A DNA stretch of 64,000 bases. Source: Lysobacter arvi (GTDB lineage Bacteria > Pseudomonadota > Gammaproteobacteria > Xanthomonadales > Xanthomonadaceae). Shown in pieces: positions 17,234 to 25,988 of this stretch. Both the position numbers and the translations under genes were made by a program. The DNA is taken from the NCBI GenBank assembly GCA_031216755.1, contig JARUHG010000001.1, forward strand, positions 372,001-436,000, in the 5' to 3' direction. The number at the start of each line of letters is the position of its first letter. The first letter of the stretch is position 1. Below the pieces are notes generated by a model. That model was not told the origin of the DNA, did no database searches, and saw only the letters and a list, made by a program, of their open reading frames with translations.

Positions 17234-18004
17234 ATGCCGCCGCGCCCGCGCCACGTCCGCCATGCTCCACGCGATCGCCCACGACGCGACGGACGGCTGA
17301 GGCACCGCCTGGACCGCCTGCTGCGCGAGCACCAGGCGCTGCACGATCCGGCCGTCGAGCCGCGCAACCGACTGCCATGGCTGCCGGAACTGCGCCGCTG
17401 GCAGGCGCGCCGGCTGGAGGCGAGCTTCGACCGCTTCCTGCGCGATCCCCGGCGCCGGCCGGCCGCGCAGTTCTTCCTGAGCGACGTCTACAACGAGCAC
17501 GACTTCGCCCGGCGCGACGCCGACATCGCGCGCGTGTTGCCGATGATGCAGCGGCTGCTTCCCGAACACCTGCTGGCGACGGTGGCCGACGCCATCGAGC
17601 TGGGCCTGCTCACCCACGCGCTGGATTTGCGCATGGCGCAGGTGCTGCAGCGCCTCGGCGGGCCGCGCCGGCAGCTCGACGCGGCGTTGTATGCGCGCGC
17701 TTACCGCGCGGCGGGCCTGCCGCGACTGCGCGGTTACCAGATCGACCTCATCGCGCGCGTCGGCCTCGGGCTCGGACAGGCGTTGCGGCTGCCGGGCGTG
17801 TCGATGCTGCTGCGCCTGTCGCGTGCGCCGGCGCGTGCGGCCGGATTGTGGGAACTGCAGGGATTCCTGGAGCGCGGCTTCGAGGCGTTCGCGCATCTCG
17901 GCGATGCGGGCCAGTTCATCGGCGAGATCGAGCGGGACGAACGCGGGATCTCGCGCCGGCTGTTCGCGGGCGATCCGGATCCGTTCGACGGGGCGATGGC
18001 CTAG
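17234..18004 (+). CDS. Conserved hypothetical protein with FFLSDVYNEHDFARRDADI motif
   Basis: A 256-residue, very Arg/Leu-rich helical protein without signal or membrane segments. The stretch AAQFFLSDVYNEHDFARRDADIARVLPMMQRLLPEHLLATVADAIELGLLTHALD resembles a conserved unnamed family found in xanthomonads and other gammaproteobacteria. I cannot assign a function. The first ~25 residues are Pro/Arg-rich and may not be translated; a later start inside the frame is possible. It shares its promoter region with the divergent patatin gene and converges with the next gene. Confidence 0.65.
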   Translation: MPPRPRHVRHAPRDRPRRDGRLRHRLDRLLREHQALHDPAVEPRNRLPWLPELRRWQARRLEASFDRFLRDPRRRPAAQFFLSDVYNEHDFARRDADIARVLPMMQRLLPEHLLATVADAIELGLLTHALDLRMAQVLQRLGGPRRQLDAALYARAYRAAGLPRLRGYQIDLIARVGLGLGQALRLPGVSMLLRLSRAPARAAGLWELQGFLERGFEAFAHLGDAGQFIGEIERDERGISRRLFAGDPDPFDGAMA

Positions 18005-18017
18005 TGCGCGGTGAGCG

Positions 18018-18293
18018 TCAGGTGAAGCGTTCGTCGAGCACGCGGCGGATTTCGGCCTCGATCGGCCCCTTCATCGCGCTCAGCAGGAAGCCGAGCTTGG
18101 CCGTCACGTGCAGCTCGCTCGGGGCCAGGGCGATGTGGCCGTCCACGCCGCTGCGGCTGAAGTTGAGCGTATCGCCGCTCCAGCCGGTGATCATGCCGAA
18201 GCGGTCGGCGAGTTTGTCGGCCACGTCCTGCACGGCCTGGCGCGCCTGTTCCGGCGGCAGCGAATGCGCGTGGCGGATATCGATGTTCGACAT
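18018..18293 (-). CDS. Polyhydroxyalkanoic acid system family protein
   Basis: A 91-residue protein beginning MSNIDIRHAHSLPPEQARQAVQDVADKLADRFGM and ending KLGFLLSAMKGPIEAEIRRVLDERF, which matches the small putative PHA-granule-region family. Members are found beside polyhydroxyalkanoate genes, but no such genes are in this window, so the name does not establish a role in PHA storage. It has a good Shine-Dalgarno (GGGAGGG). It is divergent from the FHA gene. Confidence 0.8.
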   Translation of the reverse strand: MSNIDIRHAHSLPPEQARQAVQDVADKLADRFGMITGWSGDTLNFSRSGVDGHIALAPSELHVTAKLGFLLSAMKGPIEAEIRRVLDERFT

Positions 18294-18381
18294 GAGGGCC
18301 CTCCCGAAGTGGCCGGTATTGTGCGCGCCGCGCATCGTGCATCCAAGTGCGCGGCACTCTCCCGGCGGACGGGCCTTCTGC

Positions 18382-18387
18382 TAGATT
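18382..18387 (+). promoter_or_regulatory. Candidate -10 element (TAGATT) before the FHA gene
   Basis: TAGATT ends 8 bases before the GTG start of the FHA gene, and no Shine-Dalgarno is present. As at uup and nfuA, this spacing predicts a transcript starting at or next to the start codon. Confidence 0.4.
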
Positions 18388-18395
18388 GCGCGGAC

Positions 18396-19190
18396 GTGAC
18401 TGCCCTCCGCCTGCGCTTCCAGAACCGCGAACATGCCGACCTGCCCCTCGAGTCGGGCGTGCATGCCATTGGCTACGATCCCTCCGGCGCGTTGGCGCAG
18501 GTGTCGCCCGATGCGGCCGTCGCGCAGGTCTGCGTCGACCGCCGCGGCGTCTGGCTGCAGGTGCGCGAAGGCGCGCCGGGACTTCACGTCAACGGACGTC
18601 CGGTGAAGCGTGTGGCGATGCTGCGCGTGGGCGATGCGATCTTCATCGACGGCGCCGAACTCGTGCTCCTGGGCGGCGAGCCGCTGCCGGCGCCGGCCGA
18701 TTACGGCTTCAGCGGGGGCACCGATACGCGCATGCTGCTGCGGGGCATTGGCGGTCCGCACCACGGCCGCAGCTTCACGCTCGATACGCCGCGGGTCGTG
18801 GGTCGCGCGGGCGAGTGCGACATCCGCGTCAACGACCCCAGTTTCGCCGAACGCCACGCGCGCCTGGAGGCGCACGCCGATGGCGTGATCCTGCGCGACA
18901 TGGGCTCGGTCGAAGGCAGCCTGGTGAACGGACGGCCGGTGCGCCATGCACTGTTGCAGGCGGGCGACCAGGTGGTGTTCGGCAGCCAGCATCGCTTCGT
19001 GGTCGAAGCGCCGATGCAGCGCACGGTGGCACCCGATGCGCCCGCGCCGAAGCCGCGCGTGCCAGTGGTCGAGGACACCCGCGCGGCGGCGCCGATCGCG
19101 CGTTCGGCGCGGCGCATCCCGTGGCTGCTGCTGGCGGCGATCCTGCTGTCGGCGGCGCTCAGCCTGCTGCTGCTCTACGGCGCGCGCTGA
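18396..19190 (+). CDS. FHA domain-containing membrane protein
   Basis: A 264-residue protein read from GTG. Residues 1-95 are a weak forkhead-associated-like fold (LPLESGVHAIGYD...GLHVNGRPVKRVAMLRVGDAIFI). Residues 110-205 are a canonical FHA domain (RVVGRAGECDIRVNDPSFAERHARLE...SLVNGRPVRHALLQAGDQVVFG), a phosphothreonine-binding module. A C-terminal hydrophobic anchor (IPWLLLAAILLSAALSLLLLYG) suggests tail anchoring with the FHA part in the cytoplasm. No Ser/Thr kinase gene is in the window. The 3' end overlaps the convergent msrQ gene by 16 bases. Confidence 0.8.
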   Translation: MTALRLRFQNREHADLPLESGVHAIGYDPSGALAQVSPDAAVAQVCVDRRGVWLQVREGAPGLHVNGRPVKRVAMLRVGDAIFIDGAELVLLGGEPLPAPADYGFSGGTDTRMLLRGIGGPHHGRSFTLDTPRVVGRAGECDIRVNDPSFAERHARLEAHADGVILRDMGSVEGSLVNGRPVRHALLQAGDQVVFGSQHRFVVEAPMQRTVAPDAPAPKPRVPVVEDTRAAAPIARSARRIPWLLLAAILLSAALSLLLLYGAR

Positions 19191-19819
19191 AGCCTGGTCG
19201 CGCGCAGGCGCCGCTTCTTCAGCGCGTCCCACGCGCGCCAGCCGAGCAGGATCGCGAGGATTCCGGCGTACAGCGCCGGCTCGCGGATGTCGGACTTCAC
19301 CAGCCACCAGAAGTGCAGCACGGCCAACACGGCGATGAGGTAGACCAGCTTGTGCAGGCGGGCCCAGTTGCGGCCCAGCCAGCGGATCGCGGCCTGCGTG
19401 GACGTCAATGCCAGCGGAACCAGCAGCAGCCATGCGGCGAAGCCGACCGTGATGTACGGCCGCTTGGCGATTTCCTCGAAGATCTGCGTCCAGTAGCCGC
19501 GCAGGTCCAGCACCAGGTACGCGGTGAAGTGCAGCGTCGCGTAGGCGAAGGCGTACAGCCCCAGCATGCGCCGGAAGCGCATCAGCACCGGTTGCCCGGT
19601 GATCTGGCGCAGCGGCGTGATCGCCAGCGTCAGCATCAGGAAGCGCAGCGCCCACAGGCCGAGCCGATGTTCGATCTCCGCGACCGGATCGGCGCCCAGG
19701 CCGCCGCTTCCGGTCAGGAATTCCGCACGGATCTGCCAGGCGAGGATGGCCGCCGGCGTCAGCGCCAGCGCGTGGACGAGGGTTTTGGCGGCGATCAGGG
19801 CGCGGGAGGAGAGAGGCAT
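19175..19819 (-). CDS. msrQ: Protein-methionine-sulfoxide reductase haem-binding subunit MsrQ
   Basis: A 214-residue integral membrane protein with about six hydrophobic segments and the ferric-reductase-like (YedZ) fold. Conserved histidines for b-type haem lie in FAYATLHFTAYL (about residue 97) and in RLHKLVYLIAVLAVLHFWW (about 155-171). It passes electrons from the quinone pool or flavin reductase to MsrP in the periplasm for repair of oxidised methionines. It follows msrP on the same strand, with a 75-base gap. Its 3' end overlaps the FHA gene tail to tail. Confidence 0.92.
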   Translation of the reverse strand: MPLSSRALIAAKTLVHALALTPAAILAWQIRAEFLTGSGGLGADPVAEIEHRLGLWALRFLMLTLAITPLRQITGQPVLMRFRRMLGLYAFAYATLHFTAYLVLDLRGYWTQIFEEIAKRPYITVGFAAWLLLVPLALTSTQAAIRWLGRNWARLHKLVYLIAVLAVLHFWWLVKSDIREPALYAGILAILLGWRAWDALKKRRLRATRLQRAP

Positions 19820-19894
19820 CAGGCCATCAGTAAGGTGGTGGTGGGGCCGTTGGAGGCGCGAGGCCCGACCGGAACGCGCGGGGAACGGCGCACG

Positions 19895-20863
19895 TCAGAA
19901 CCACTTCTTCAGGTCGAGCCCGCGGTACAGGCCGGCCACCTGATCCGCATACCCGTTGAACATCCGCGTGGGAATGCGCTCGGCGAACAGCTTGCTCGCG
20001 GTGCCCGCGATGCGGCGTTCGGTCTTCTGGCTCCAGCGCGGATGATCGACGTTCGGATTGACGTTGGAAAAGAAACCGTACTCGCTCGGCTGCGCCTGGT
20101 GCCAGGCGGTCTCGGGCATGGTCTCGACGAAGTCGATCGCGACGATCGACTTGATGCTCTTGAAGCCGTACTTCCACGGCACGACCAGGCGCAGCGGCGC
20201 GCCGTTCTGCTGCAACAGCGGCTTGCCGTACAGGCCGGTCGCCAGCAGCGTCAGCGGGTGCATCGCCTCGTCGATGCGCAGGCCCTCGCGGTACGGCCAG
20301 TCGAGTGACGGCCAGGCCACGCCCGGCGTCTGCTTCGGATCGGCGATCGTGGTGAACGCGACGTATTTGGCCTGCGAGGTGGGTTCGAAACGCTTGAGCA
20401 CGTTGGCCAGCGGAACGCCCAGCCAGGGGATCACCATCGACCAGCCTTCCACGCAGCGCAGGCGGTACACGCGCTCCTCGGGCTTGAAGCCCTTCAGCAG
20501 GTCCTCCATCGACACCTTGCCGGGTTTGGCGCAATGCCCGCCAACGGCGACGGTCCACGGGCTCGTGCGCAGCGTGCGCTTCGCCTTCGACGGGTCCGCC
20601 TTGCCGGTGCCGAACTCGTAGAAGTTGTTGTACGTGGTGATGTCCTCGTACCGCGTCAGCGTCTCGTCGGTGCGGAAGCCCGACCGCGCCTGTTCCGGCG
20701 TGATCGACACCTTGGGCGGTGCGGGCGGCTCGGCTTGTCCGCAGCCGGACAGCGCCATCGCGGGCGCGACCGACAGCGCGGCGAGCAGCCGGCGTCGTTC
20801 GCGATAGACCGATTCGTCCGTGATTTCGGCGGCGGGAATCTTCAGGGCGTCGCGCAGTGACAT
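19895..20863 (-). CDS. msrP: Protein-methionine-sulfoxide reductase catalytic subunit MsrP
   Basis: A 322-residue periplasmic molybdoenzyme (YedY). The twin-arginine signal is at residues 21-41 ([20 protein letters not shown]), and the molybdenum-ligating cysteine is C137 in [12 protein letters not shown]. Other family motifs are [23 protein letters not shown] and [13 protein letters not shown]. It reduces methionine sulfoxide in envelope proteins using electrons from MsrQ. Start at ATG 20863; the longer upstream open frame runs antisense across serC and is not real. It is divergent from serC. Confidence 0.95.
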   Translation of the reverse strand: MSLRDALKIPAAEITDESVYRERRRLLAALSVAPAMALSGCGQAEPPAPPKVSITPEQARSGFRTDETLTRYEDITTYNNFYEFGTGKADPSKAKRTLRTSPWTVAVGGHCAKPGKVSMEDLLKGFKPEERVYRLRCVEGWSMVIPWLGVPLANVLKRFEPTSQAKYVAFTTIADPKQTPGVAWPSLDWPYREGLRIDEAMHPLTLLATGLYGKPLLQQNGAPLRLVVPWKYGFKSIKSIVAIDFVETMPETAWHQAQPSEYGFFSNVNPNVDHPRWSQKTERRIAGTASKLFAERIPTRMFNGYADQVAGLYRGLDLKKWF

Positions 20864-21055
20864 GTCGGATCCGGTTTTCGCGTTGGGGGAATCGCGGGGA
20901 GGGCGGTCGCGAACGCGGCGCCCGGTCCCACTATAGAGGGGCCAAAGGTGCAAAAAGTTGCCGTGGAAACCATGAATCCGCAGGCTGCTGCAGTGCGGCA
21001 TACTGGGGCGCTCACGCGTTCCCGCCTTTCCTTCGCTTTCCTGACCGGAGATTGC

Positions 21056-22141
21056 ATGTCCCGCGCCTTCAACTTCGCCGCCGGCCCCGCGACCCTTCCC
21101 GAGGCCGTGCTGCGCCAGGCGCAGGAGGAAATGCTGGAGTGGAACGGCGTGGGCGCCTCGATCGTCGAGATCAGCCACCGTGGCGCGGAATTCATGGAAG
21201 TGGCGCGCCAGGCCGAAGCCGACCTGCGCACGCTGATGTCGATTCCCGACGACTACGCGGTGCTGTTCCTGGCCGGCGGCGCGACGCTGCAGCAGGCGCT
21301 GATCCCGCTCAATTTCGCCGCTCCCGGACAGGCCGCCGACTACATCGTGACGGGCCACTGGGGCAAGACGGCGATCAGGCAGGCGCGCACCTACGTCGAC
21401 GCGCGCGTCGCCGCGGACGGCGAGCCGGGCGGCTTCCACGATCTTCCGCCGCGAAGCGAATGGCGCCTCACGCCCGGCGCGGCCTACGTGCACTACACCG
21501 CGAACGAGACCATCCACGGCGTGGAGTTCCGTGAGGTTCCCGAAGTGGGCGACGCGCCGCTGATCGCCGATTTCAGTTCCTCGATCGCCGCCGAGCCGCT
21601 GGACGTCTCGCGTTTCGGCGTCATCTACGGCGGCGCGCAGAAAAACCTGGGGCCGGTCGGCGTGACGGTGGTGATCGTGCGGCGCGACCTGCTCGAACGC
21701 GCCGGCCAGCCGCGCGCGGACATCCTGAGTTATCGCTCGCACGCGGCGGGCGAATCGATGCTCAACACGCCGCCCACGTGGAACTGGTATCTCGCGGGCC
21801 TGGTGTTCAAGTGGATGCTGGCCGAAGGCGGCGTGGAGGAGTTCGCGCGGCGCAACGCACGCAAGTCGGCGCTGCTCTACGGGGCGATCGACCACTCCGG
21901 CGGTTTCTACCGCAACGACGTCGCGCCCGCCGCCCGTTCGCGCATGAACGTGCCGTTCTTCCTGCACGATCCGGCGCTGGACGCCGCGTTCCTGGGCGAA
22001 TCCAAGGCCGCGGGCCTGCTCGCGCTCAAGGGCCACCGCGTCCTCGGCGGAATGCGCGCCTCGATCTACAACGCGATGCCCGAAGCCGGCGTGCAGGCGC
22101 TGGTGGACTTCATGCGCGATTTCCAGAACCGATACGGATGA
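21056..22141 (+). CDS. serC: Phosphoserine aminotransferase
   Basis: A 361-residue PLP enzyme that makes 3-phosphoserine from 3-phosphohydroxypyruvate (serine synthesis) and also serves pyridoxine synthesis. [15 protein letters not shown] opens the protein and the PLP lysine is K196 in [34 protein letters not shown] and [12 protein letters not shown] are further family marks. GGAG lies 6 bases before the ATG. It is the first gene of the serC-pheA-aminotransferase-aroA cluster, an order typical of proteobacteria with the aromatic supraoperon. Confidence 0.97.
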   Translation: MSRAFNFAAGPATLPEAVLRQAQEEMLEWNGVGASIVEISHRGAEFMEVARQAEADLRTLMSIPDDYAVLFLAGGATLQQALIPLNFAAPGQAADYIVTGHWGKTAIRQARTYVDARVAADGEPGGFHDLPPRSEWRLTPGAAYVHYTANETIHGVEFREVPEVGDAPLIADFSSSIAAEPLDVSRFGVIYGGAQKNLGPVGVTVVIVRRDLLERAGQPRADILSYRSHAAGESMLNTPPTWNWYLAGLVFKWMLAEGGVEEFARRNARKSALLYGAIDHSGGFYRNDVAPAARSRMNVPFFLHDPALDAAFLGESKAAGLLALKGHRVLGGMRASIYNAMPEAGVQALVDFMRDFQNRYG

Positions 22142-22170
22142 AGCCCCGGTAGTCCGGAAGGCCGCAGGCC

Positions 22171-22203
22171 GCACCCGGGCGAATCGCCAGAACCCGGGTG
22201 CGT
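22171..22203 (+). repeat. Inverted repeat between serC and pheA
   Basis: Perfect 10-base arms CGCACCCGGG and CCCGGGTGCG with a 13-base loop, followed by TTTGG. It could weaken transcription into pheA or protect the serC end, but there is no long T tract. The neighbouring GGCCGCAGGCCGC and CGCCCGGGCG palindromes suggest this is another dispersed intergenic repeat. Confidence 0.5.
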
Positions 22204-22247
22204 TTGGCTCGCCCGGGCGACAAAAAGCAGAGCACGGAACTTTCCCC

Positions 22248-23438
22248 ATGAAGAAGACCGGCAAGGCCGCACCGAAGACGCAGGCCGCGACGAAGACCGC
22301 CAGGAAGCGCGCGCCCGCGAAGAGCGTGACGGAAGCGGTGCCGCCGAAAACCGATGCCGCGCCGCTCGATCTGGCCGCATTGCGCGAGCGCATCGACGGC
22401 ATCGATCGCCATATCCAGGCGCTCATCGGCGAACGCGCGCAGTTCGCCAACCAGGTGGGCAAGGCGAAGGGCAAGCTCGCCGCCGCCGTGGACTACTACC
22501 GTCCCGAGCGCGAGGCGCAGGTGCTGCGCCGCGTGGTGGACCGCAACGACGGCCCGCTCAACGACGAAGTGCTGGTGCGGCTGTTCCGCGAGATCATGTC
22601 GGCGTGCCTGGCGCAGCAGGAGCCGCTGAAGATCGGCTACCTCGGGCCGGAAGGCACGCACTCGCAACAGGCGGTCTACAAGCATTTCGGCCACTCGATC
22701 CACGGCCTGCCGCTGGCGAGCATCGAGGAAGTGTTCCAGGAAGTGGAAGCCGGCCACGCCGACTTCGGCGTCGTGCCGGTGGAGAACTCCACGCAGGGCA
22801 CGATCCAGTCCACGCTGGACATGTTCCTGACGTCGAAGCTGAAGATCTGCGGCGAGGTCGAGCTGCGCGTGCACCAGCACCTGCTGTCGCGCAACGATCA
22901 GATCGAAGGCATCGAACGCGTGTACTCGCATCCGCAGTCGTTCGCGCAGTGCAAGGCGTGGTTGCGCCAGTACCTGCCGAAGGCGGAGAAGATCCCGGTG
23001 TCGAGCAACGCCGAGGCCGCGCGTCGCGCGCGCGCCTCCGACGATGCCGCGGCGATCGCCGGCATCAGCGCGGCGAACGTGTACGGGCTGAAGTCCGTCG
23101 CGGGGCCGATCGAGGACCGCCCCGACAACACGACGCGTTTCCTCGTCATCGGCCGCGAGTTGTTCCCGCCGTCGGGCAACGACCGCACTTCGCTGCTGAT
23201 CTTCATCAAGGACCAGCCCGGCGCGCTGTACCACGTGCTGGCGCCGTTCGCGAAGCACGGACTGAGCATGAACCGCATCGAGTCGCGCCCCGGCCACACC
23301 GGCCTGTGGCAGTACGCGTTCTTCATCGACATCGGCGGCCACGTCCACGAGGAGGCGATGCGTCGCGCGCTGGACGAACTGGCCGATTACGCGCAGGAAG
23401 TGAAGGTGCTGGGTTCCTACCCGGTCGCCATCGCATGA
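22248..23438 (+). CDS. pheA: Bifunctional chorismate mutase/prephenate dehydratase (P-protein)
   Basis: A 396-residue enzyme for phenylalanine synthesis. A 39-residue Lys/Ala-rich N-terminal extension precedes the chorismate mutase domain (about 40-125, LRERIDGIDRHIQALIGERAQFANQVGKAK). Then follow prephenate dehydratase (about 128-305, starting IGYLGPEGTHSQQA, with NTTRFLVIG at the active site) and an ACT regulatory domain (about 317-390, with ESRPGHTGLWQYAFFIDIGGH, the phenylalanine-binding motif). Feedback inhibition by phenylalanine is expected. The stop overlaps the next ATG (ATGA). Confidence 0.96.
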   Translation: MKKTGKAAPKTQAATKTARKRAPAKSVTEAVPPKTDAAPLDLAALRERIDGIDRHIQALIGERAQFANQVGKAKGKLAAAVDYYRPEREAQVLRRVVDRNDGPLNDEVLVRLFREIMSACLAQQEPLKIGYLGPEGTHSQQAVYKHFGHSIHGLPLASIEEVFQEVEAGHADFGVVPVENSTQGTIQSTLDMFLTSKLKICGEVELRVHQHLLSRNDQIEGIERVYSHPQSFAQCKAWLRQYLPKAEKIPVSSNAEAARRARASDDAAAIAGISAANVYGLKSVAGPIEDRPDNTTRFLVIGRELFPPSGNDRTSLLIFIKDQPGALYHVLAPFAKHGLSMNRIESRPGHTGLWQYAFFIDIGGHVHEEAMRRALDELADYAQEVKVLGSYPVAIA

Positions 23439-24619
23439 ACGCCGTGCGCCAACCGGACACCGACGCCACGCCGTCCACGCGCGATGAAGCGTGGTTCGCC
23501 GCGCGCGCATCGCGCGGCGTTCAGGGGCTGAAAGCGTACGACCCGGGGCACGACCTCGTCGCGTTCCGGCGTCGTTTCGGCCAGTCCGTTCTCCTGGAAC
23601 TGGGCTCCAACGAGAACCCGTACGGCCCGTCGCCCGACGCGCGCGCCGCGATCCTCGATCAGCTGCATTCGCTGCACCGCTATCCGGACCCGCTCGGTGC
23701 CGATCTCAAGCGCGCGCTCGCTGCGAAGCATGGCGCCGATGCGAAGCAGATCCTGCTCGGCAACGGTTCGCACGAGTTGCTGATGCAACTGGCGCAGGTG
23801 TTCGCCGGCGCCGAAGACGAAGTGGTGTTCTCGCGCTACGGTTTCGCCGTGTTCGCCCTGGCGACGCAGGCGGCGGGCGCGACGATGCGCATCGTGCCCG
23901 CGCTGGGCGAGGATCATCCGACGATGCCGCTCGGCCACGACCTGGAAGCCATCGGCGCGGCGATCACCGATCGCACCAAGCTGGTGTACCTCGCCAACCC
24001 GAACAATCCGACCGGAACGTGGTTCGGTCGCGCGGCCTTCCAAACGTTCATGGCGAAGGTGCCCGCGCACGCGATCGTCGTGGTGGACGAGGCCTACGCC
24101 GAACTGGCCGACGCGGGCGCGGACGTCGCCACCGCGCTGCCGCTGCTCGCGTCGCATTCCAACCTCGCGCTGACCCGAACCTTCAGCAAGGCGTATGGTC
24201 TGGCGGGATTGCGGGTGGGCTATCTCATCGGCGCCCCCGGACTGGTCGCGGTGATGGAGCGCCTGCGCGAGAGCTTCAACGTCAACGGTCCCGCGCTGGC
24301 CGCGTGCGAGGCGGCGCTGGGCGACGTGGCGCACCTGCAGTGGGCACGCGAACGGAACGCCGAACAACGCGCGGCATTGAGCGGCGCCTTCGAACGCCGC
24401 GGGCTGCGGGTGATGCCGTCGCAGACGAACTTCGTGCTGGTGCGCTTCGGGCCGGACACGGCGCGCATCGAGGCGGCGCTGACGCAGCGCGGCGTGGTGC
24501 TGCGTCCGATGGGCGGTTACGGGCTGCCGGAATACCTGCGCGTCACCGTCGGCACGGTCGACGAGAACCGCCGGCTGCTTGCGGCGGTGGACGACGTACT
24601 CGCCGAGGTGCGCGCATGA
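23435..24619 (+). CDS. HisC-like histidinol-phosphate/aromatic aminotransferase
   Basis: A 394-residue class I/II PLP aminotransferase of the HisC family. LGSNENPYGPSPDAR is at the N-terminus, YLANPNNPTGTWF in the middle, and the PLP lysine is K252 in TRTFSKAYGLAGLRVGYL. HisC2-type paralogues placed between pheA and aroA or tyrA usually transaminate phenylpyruvate, hydroxyphenylpyruvate or prephenate rather than imidazole acetol phosphate, and the context favours that. Substrate choice cannot be proved from sequence. It overlaps pheA and aroA by 4 bases each. Confidence 0.9.
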   Translation: MNAVRQPDTDATPSTRDEAWFAARASRGVQGLKAYDPGHDLVAFRRRFGQSVLLELGSNENPYGPSPDARAAILDQLHSLHRYPDPLGADLKRALAAKHGADAKQILLGNGSHELLMQLAQVFAGAEDEVVFSRYGFAVFALATQAAGATMRIVPALGEDHPTMPLGHDLEAIGAAITDRTKLVYLANPNNPTGTWFGRAAFQTFMAKVPAHAIVVVDEAYAELADAGADVATALPLLASHSNLALTRTFSKAYGLAGLRVGYLIGAPGLVAVMERLRESFNVNGPALAACEAALGDVAHLQWARERNAEQRAALSGAFERRGLRVMPSQTNFVLVRFGPDTARIEAALTQRGVVLRPMGGYGLPEYLRVTVGTVDENRRLLAAVDDVLAEVRA

Positions 24620-25941
24620 GCGACGCAAGCAGCGCGAAGCAGCACTGGATCGCACGCGCCGGGCAACCGCTGCGCGGCCGCATCCGCGTGCCGGGGGACA
24701 AGTCGGTCTCGCACCGCGCGGTGATGCTCGGCGCGCTGGCCGAAGGCACCACGCACGTGCGCGGCTTCCTCGAAGGCGAGGACACGCGTGCGACGGCGCG
24801 CGTGTTCGAGCAGCTGGGCGTGCGCATCGAAACCCCGAGCGCGAGCGAGCGCATCGTGCACGGTGTCGGCCTGCACGGCCTGCAGGCGAGCGCGGCGCCG
24901 CTGGACTGCGGCAACGCCGGCACCGGCATGCGCCTGCTCGCCGGCGTGCTCGCGGGGCAGAGTTTCGACAGCACGCTGGTCGGCGACGCTTCGTTGTCGA
25001 AGCGGCCGATGCGTCGCGTCATCGAGCCCCTGGCGTCGATGGGCGCGCGCATCGACGCGGAAGACGGCGGCCTGCCGCCGCTGCGCATCCGCGGCGGGCA
25101 GCGGTTGACCGGAATCGACTACACGCTGCCGGTGGCCAGTGCGCAGGTGAAATCGGCGCTGCTGCTCGCGGGCCTCTACGCCGACGGCGACACCGTGGTG
25201 CGCGAGCCGCACCCGACCCGCGACTACACCGAACGGATGCTCGCGGCGTTCGGCTGGCCGATCGAATTCTCGCCCGGCTACGCAAAGCTGTCCGGCGGCG
25301 GGCGCCTGCGCGCGACGGACGTCAACGTGCCGGCCGATTTCTCGTCGGCCGCGTTCTTCCTCGTCGCCGCGAGCATCGTGCCCGGTTCGGAGCTGCGCCT
25401 CGAAGCGGTCGGCATGAACCCGCGTCGCACCGGCCTGCTCACCGCGCTGCGCCGGATGGGCGCCGACATCCGCGAGGAAAACGCGACCGAGCAGGGCGGC
25501 GAGCCGGTCGCCGACCTGGTGGTGCGGCATGCGCCGCTGCATGGCATCGAGGTGGACGGCGAACTCGCGCCGGACATGATCGACGAGTTCCCCGCGCTCT
25601 TCGTCGCCGCGGCCTGCGCCGAAGGGGCCACCACCATCCGCGACGCGGCCGAACTGCGGGTCAAGGAGTCCGATCGCATCGCCACGATGGCGCAGGGCCT
25701 GCGCGCGCTGGGCATCGAGGTCGACGAACATCCCGACGGCGCGACGATCGTGCCCGGGACGTTGCAGGGGGGCAGGGTGGACAGCCACGGCGACCACCGC
25801 ATCGCGATGAGCTTCGCCGTCGCCGCGCAGCGGTCGGCCGGCGACGTGCGCATCGACGACGTCGCCAACGTCGCCACTTCGTTTCCGGGGTTCGATTCGC
25901 TGGCCCGTGATAGCGGTATCTGGCTGGCCGGGGGCGCCTGA
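24616..25941 (+). CDS. aroA: 3-phosphoshikimate 1-carboxyvinyltransferase (EPSP synthase)
   Basis: A 441-residue shikimate-pathway enzyme that joins PEP to shikimate-3-phosphate. The substrate-binding motif is IRVPGDKSVSHRAVMLGALAEG (residues 22-43). LDCGNAGTGMRLL is the second signature, and RVKESDRIATMAQGLRALG plus DHRIAMSFAVA close the active site. The active-site segment has NAGTG, a form seen in several proteobacterial enzymes. The start overlaps the previous stop (ATGA), so the last three genes of this cluster are translationally coupled. Confidence 0.96.
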   Translation: MSDASSAKQHWIARAGQPLRGRIRVPGDKSVSHRAVMLGALAEGTTHVRGFLEGEDTRATARVFEQLGVRIETPSASERIVHGVGLHGLQASAAPLDCGNAGTGMRLLAGVLAGQSFDSTLVGDASLSKRPMRRVIEPLASMGARIDAEDGGLPPLRIRGGQRLTGIDYTLPVASAQVKSALLLAGLYADGDTVVREPHPTRDYTERMLAAFGWPIEFSPGYAKLSGGGRLRATDVNVPADFSSAAFFLVAASIVPGSELRLEAVGMNPRRTGLLTALRRMGADIREENATEQGGEPVADLVVRHAPLHGIEVDGELAPDMIDEFPALFVAAACAEGATTIRDAAELRVKESDRIATMAQGLRALGIEVDEHPDGATIVPGTLQGGRVDSHGDHRIAMSFAVAAQRSAGDVRIDDVANVATSFPGFDSLARDSGIWLAGGA

Positions 25942-25988
25942 CTTAGACTCACCGCCTGCCGTTTCCCCCAGCGTATTCCGCCGCCAAA

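Noticed and set aside
22142..22247. Phenylalanine attenuator with leader peptide before pheA
   Set aside because: The hairpin exists but there is no short Phe-rich reading frame and no T tract, so classical attenuation is not supported.
20864..22474. N-terminal extension of msrP running antisense across serC
   Set aside because: The Tat signal and family N-terminus begin at 20863; the extension has no similarity and lies opposite a solid serC gene.
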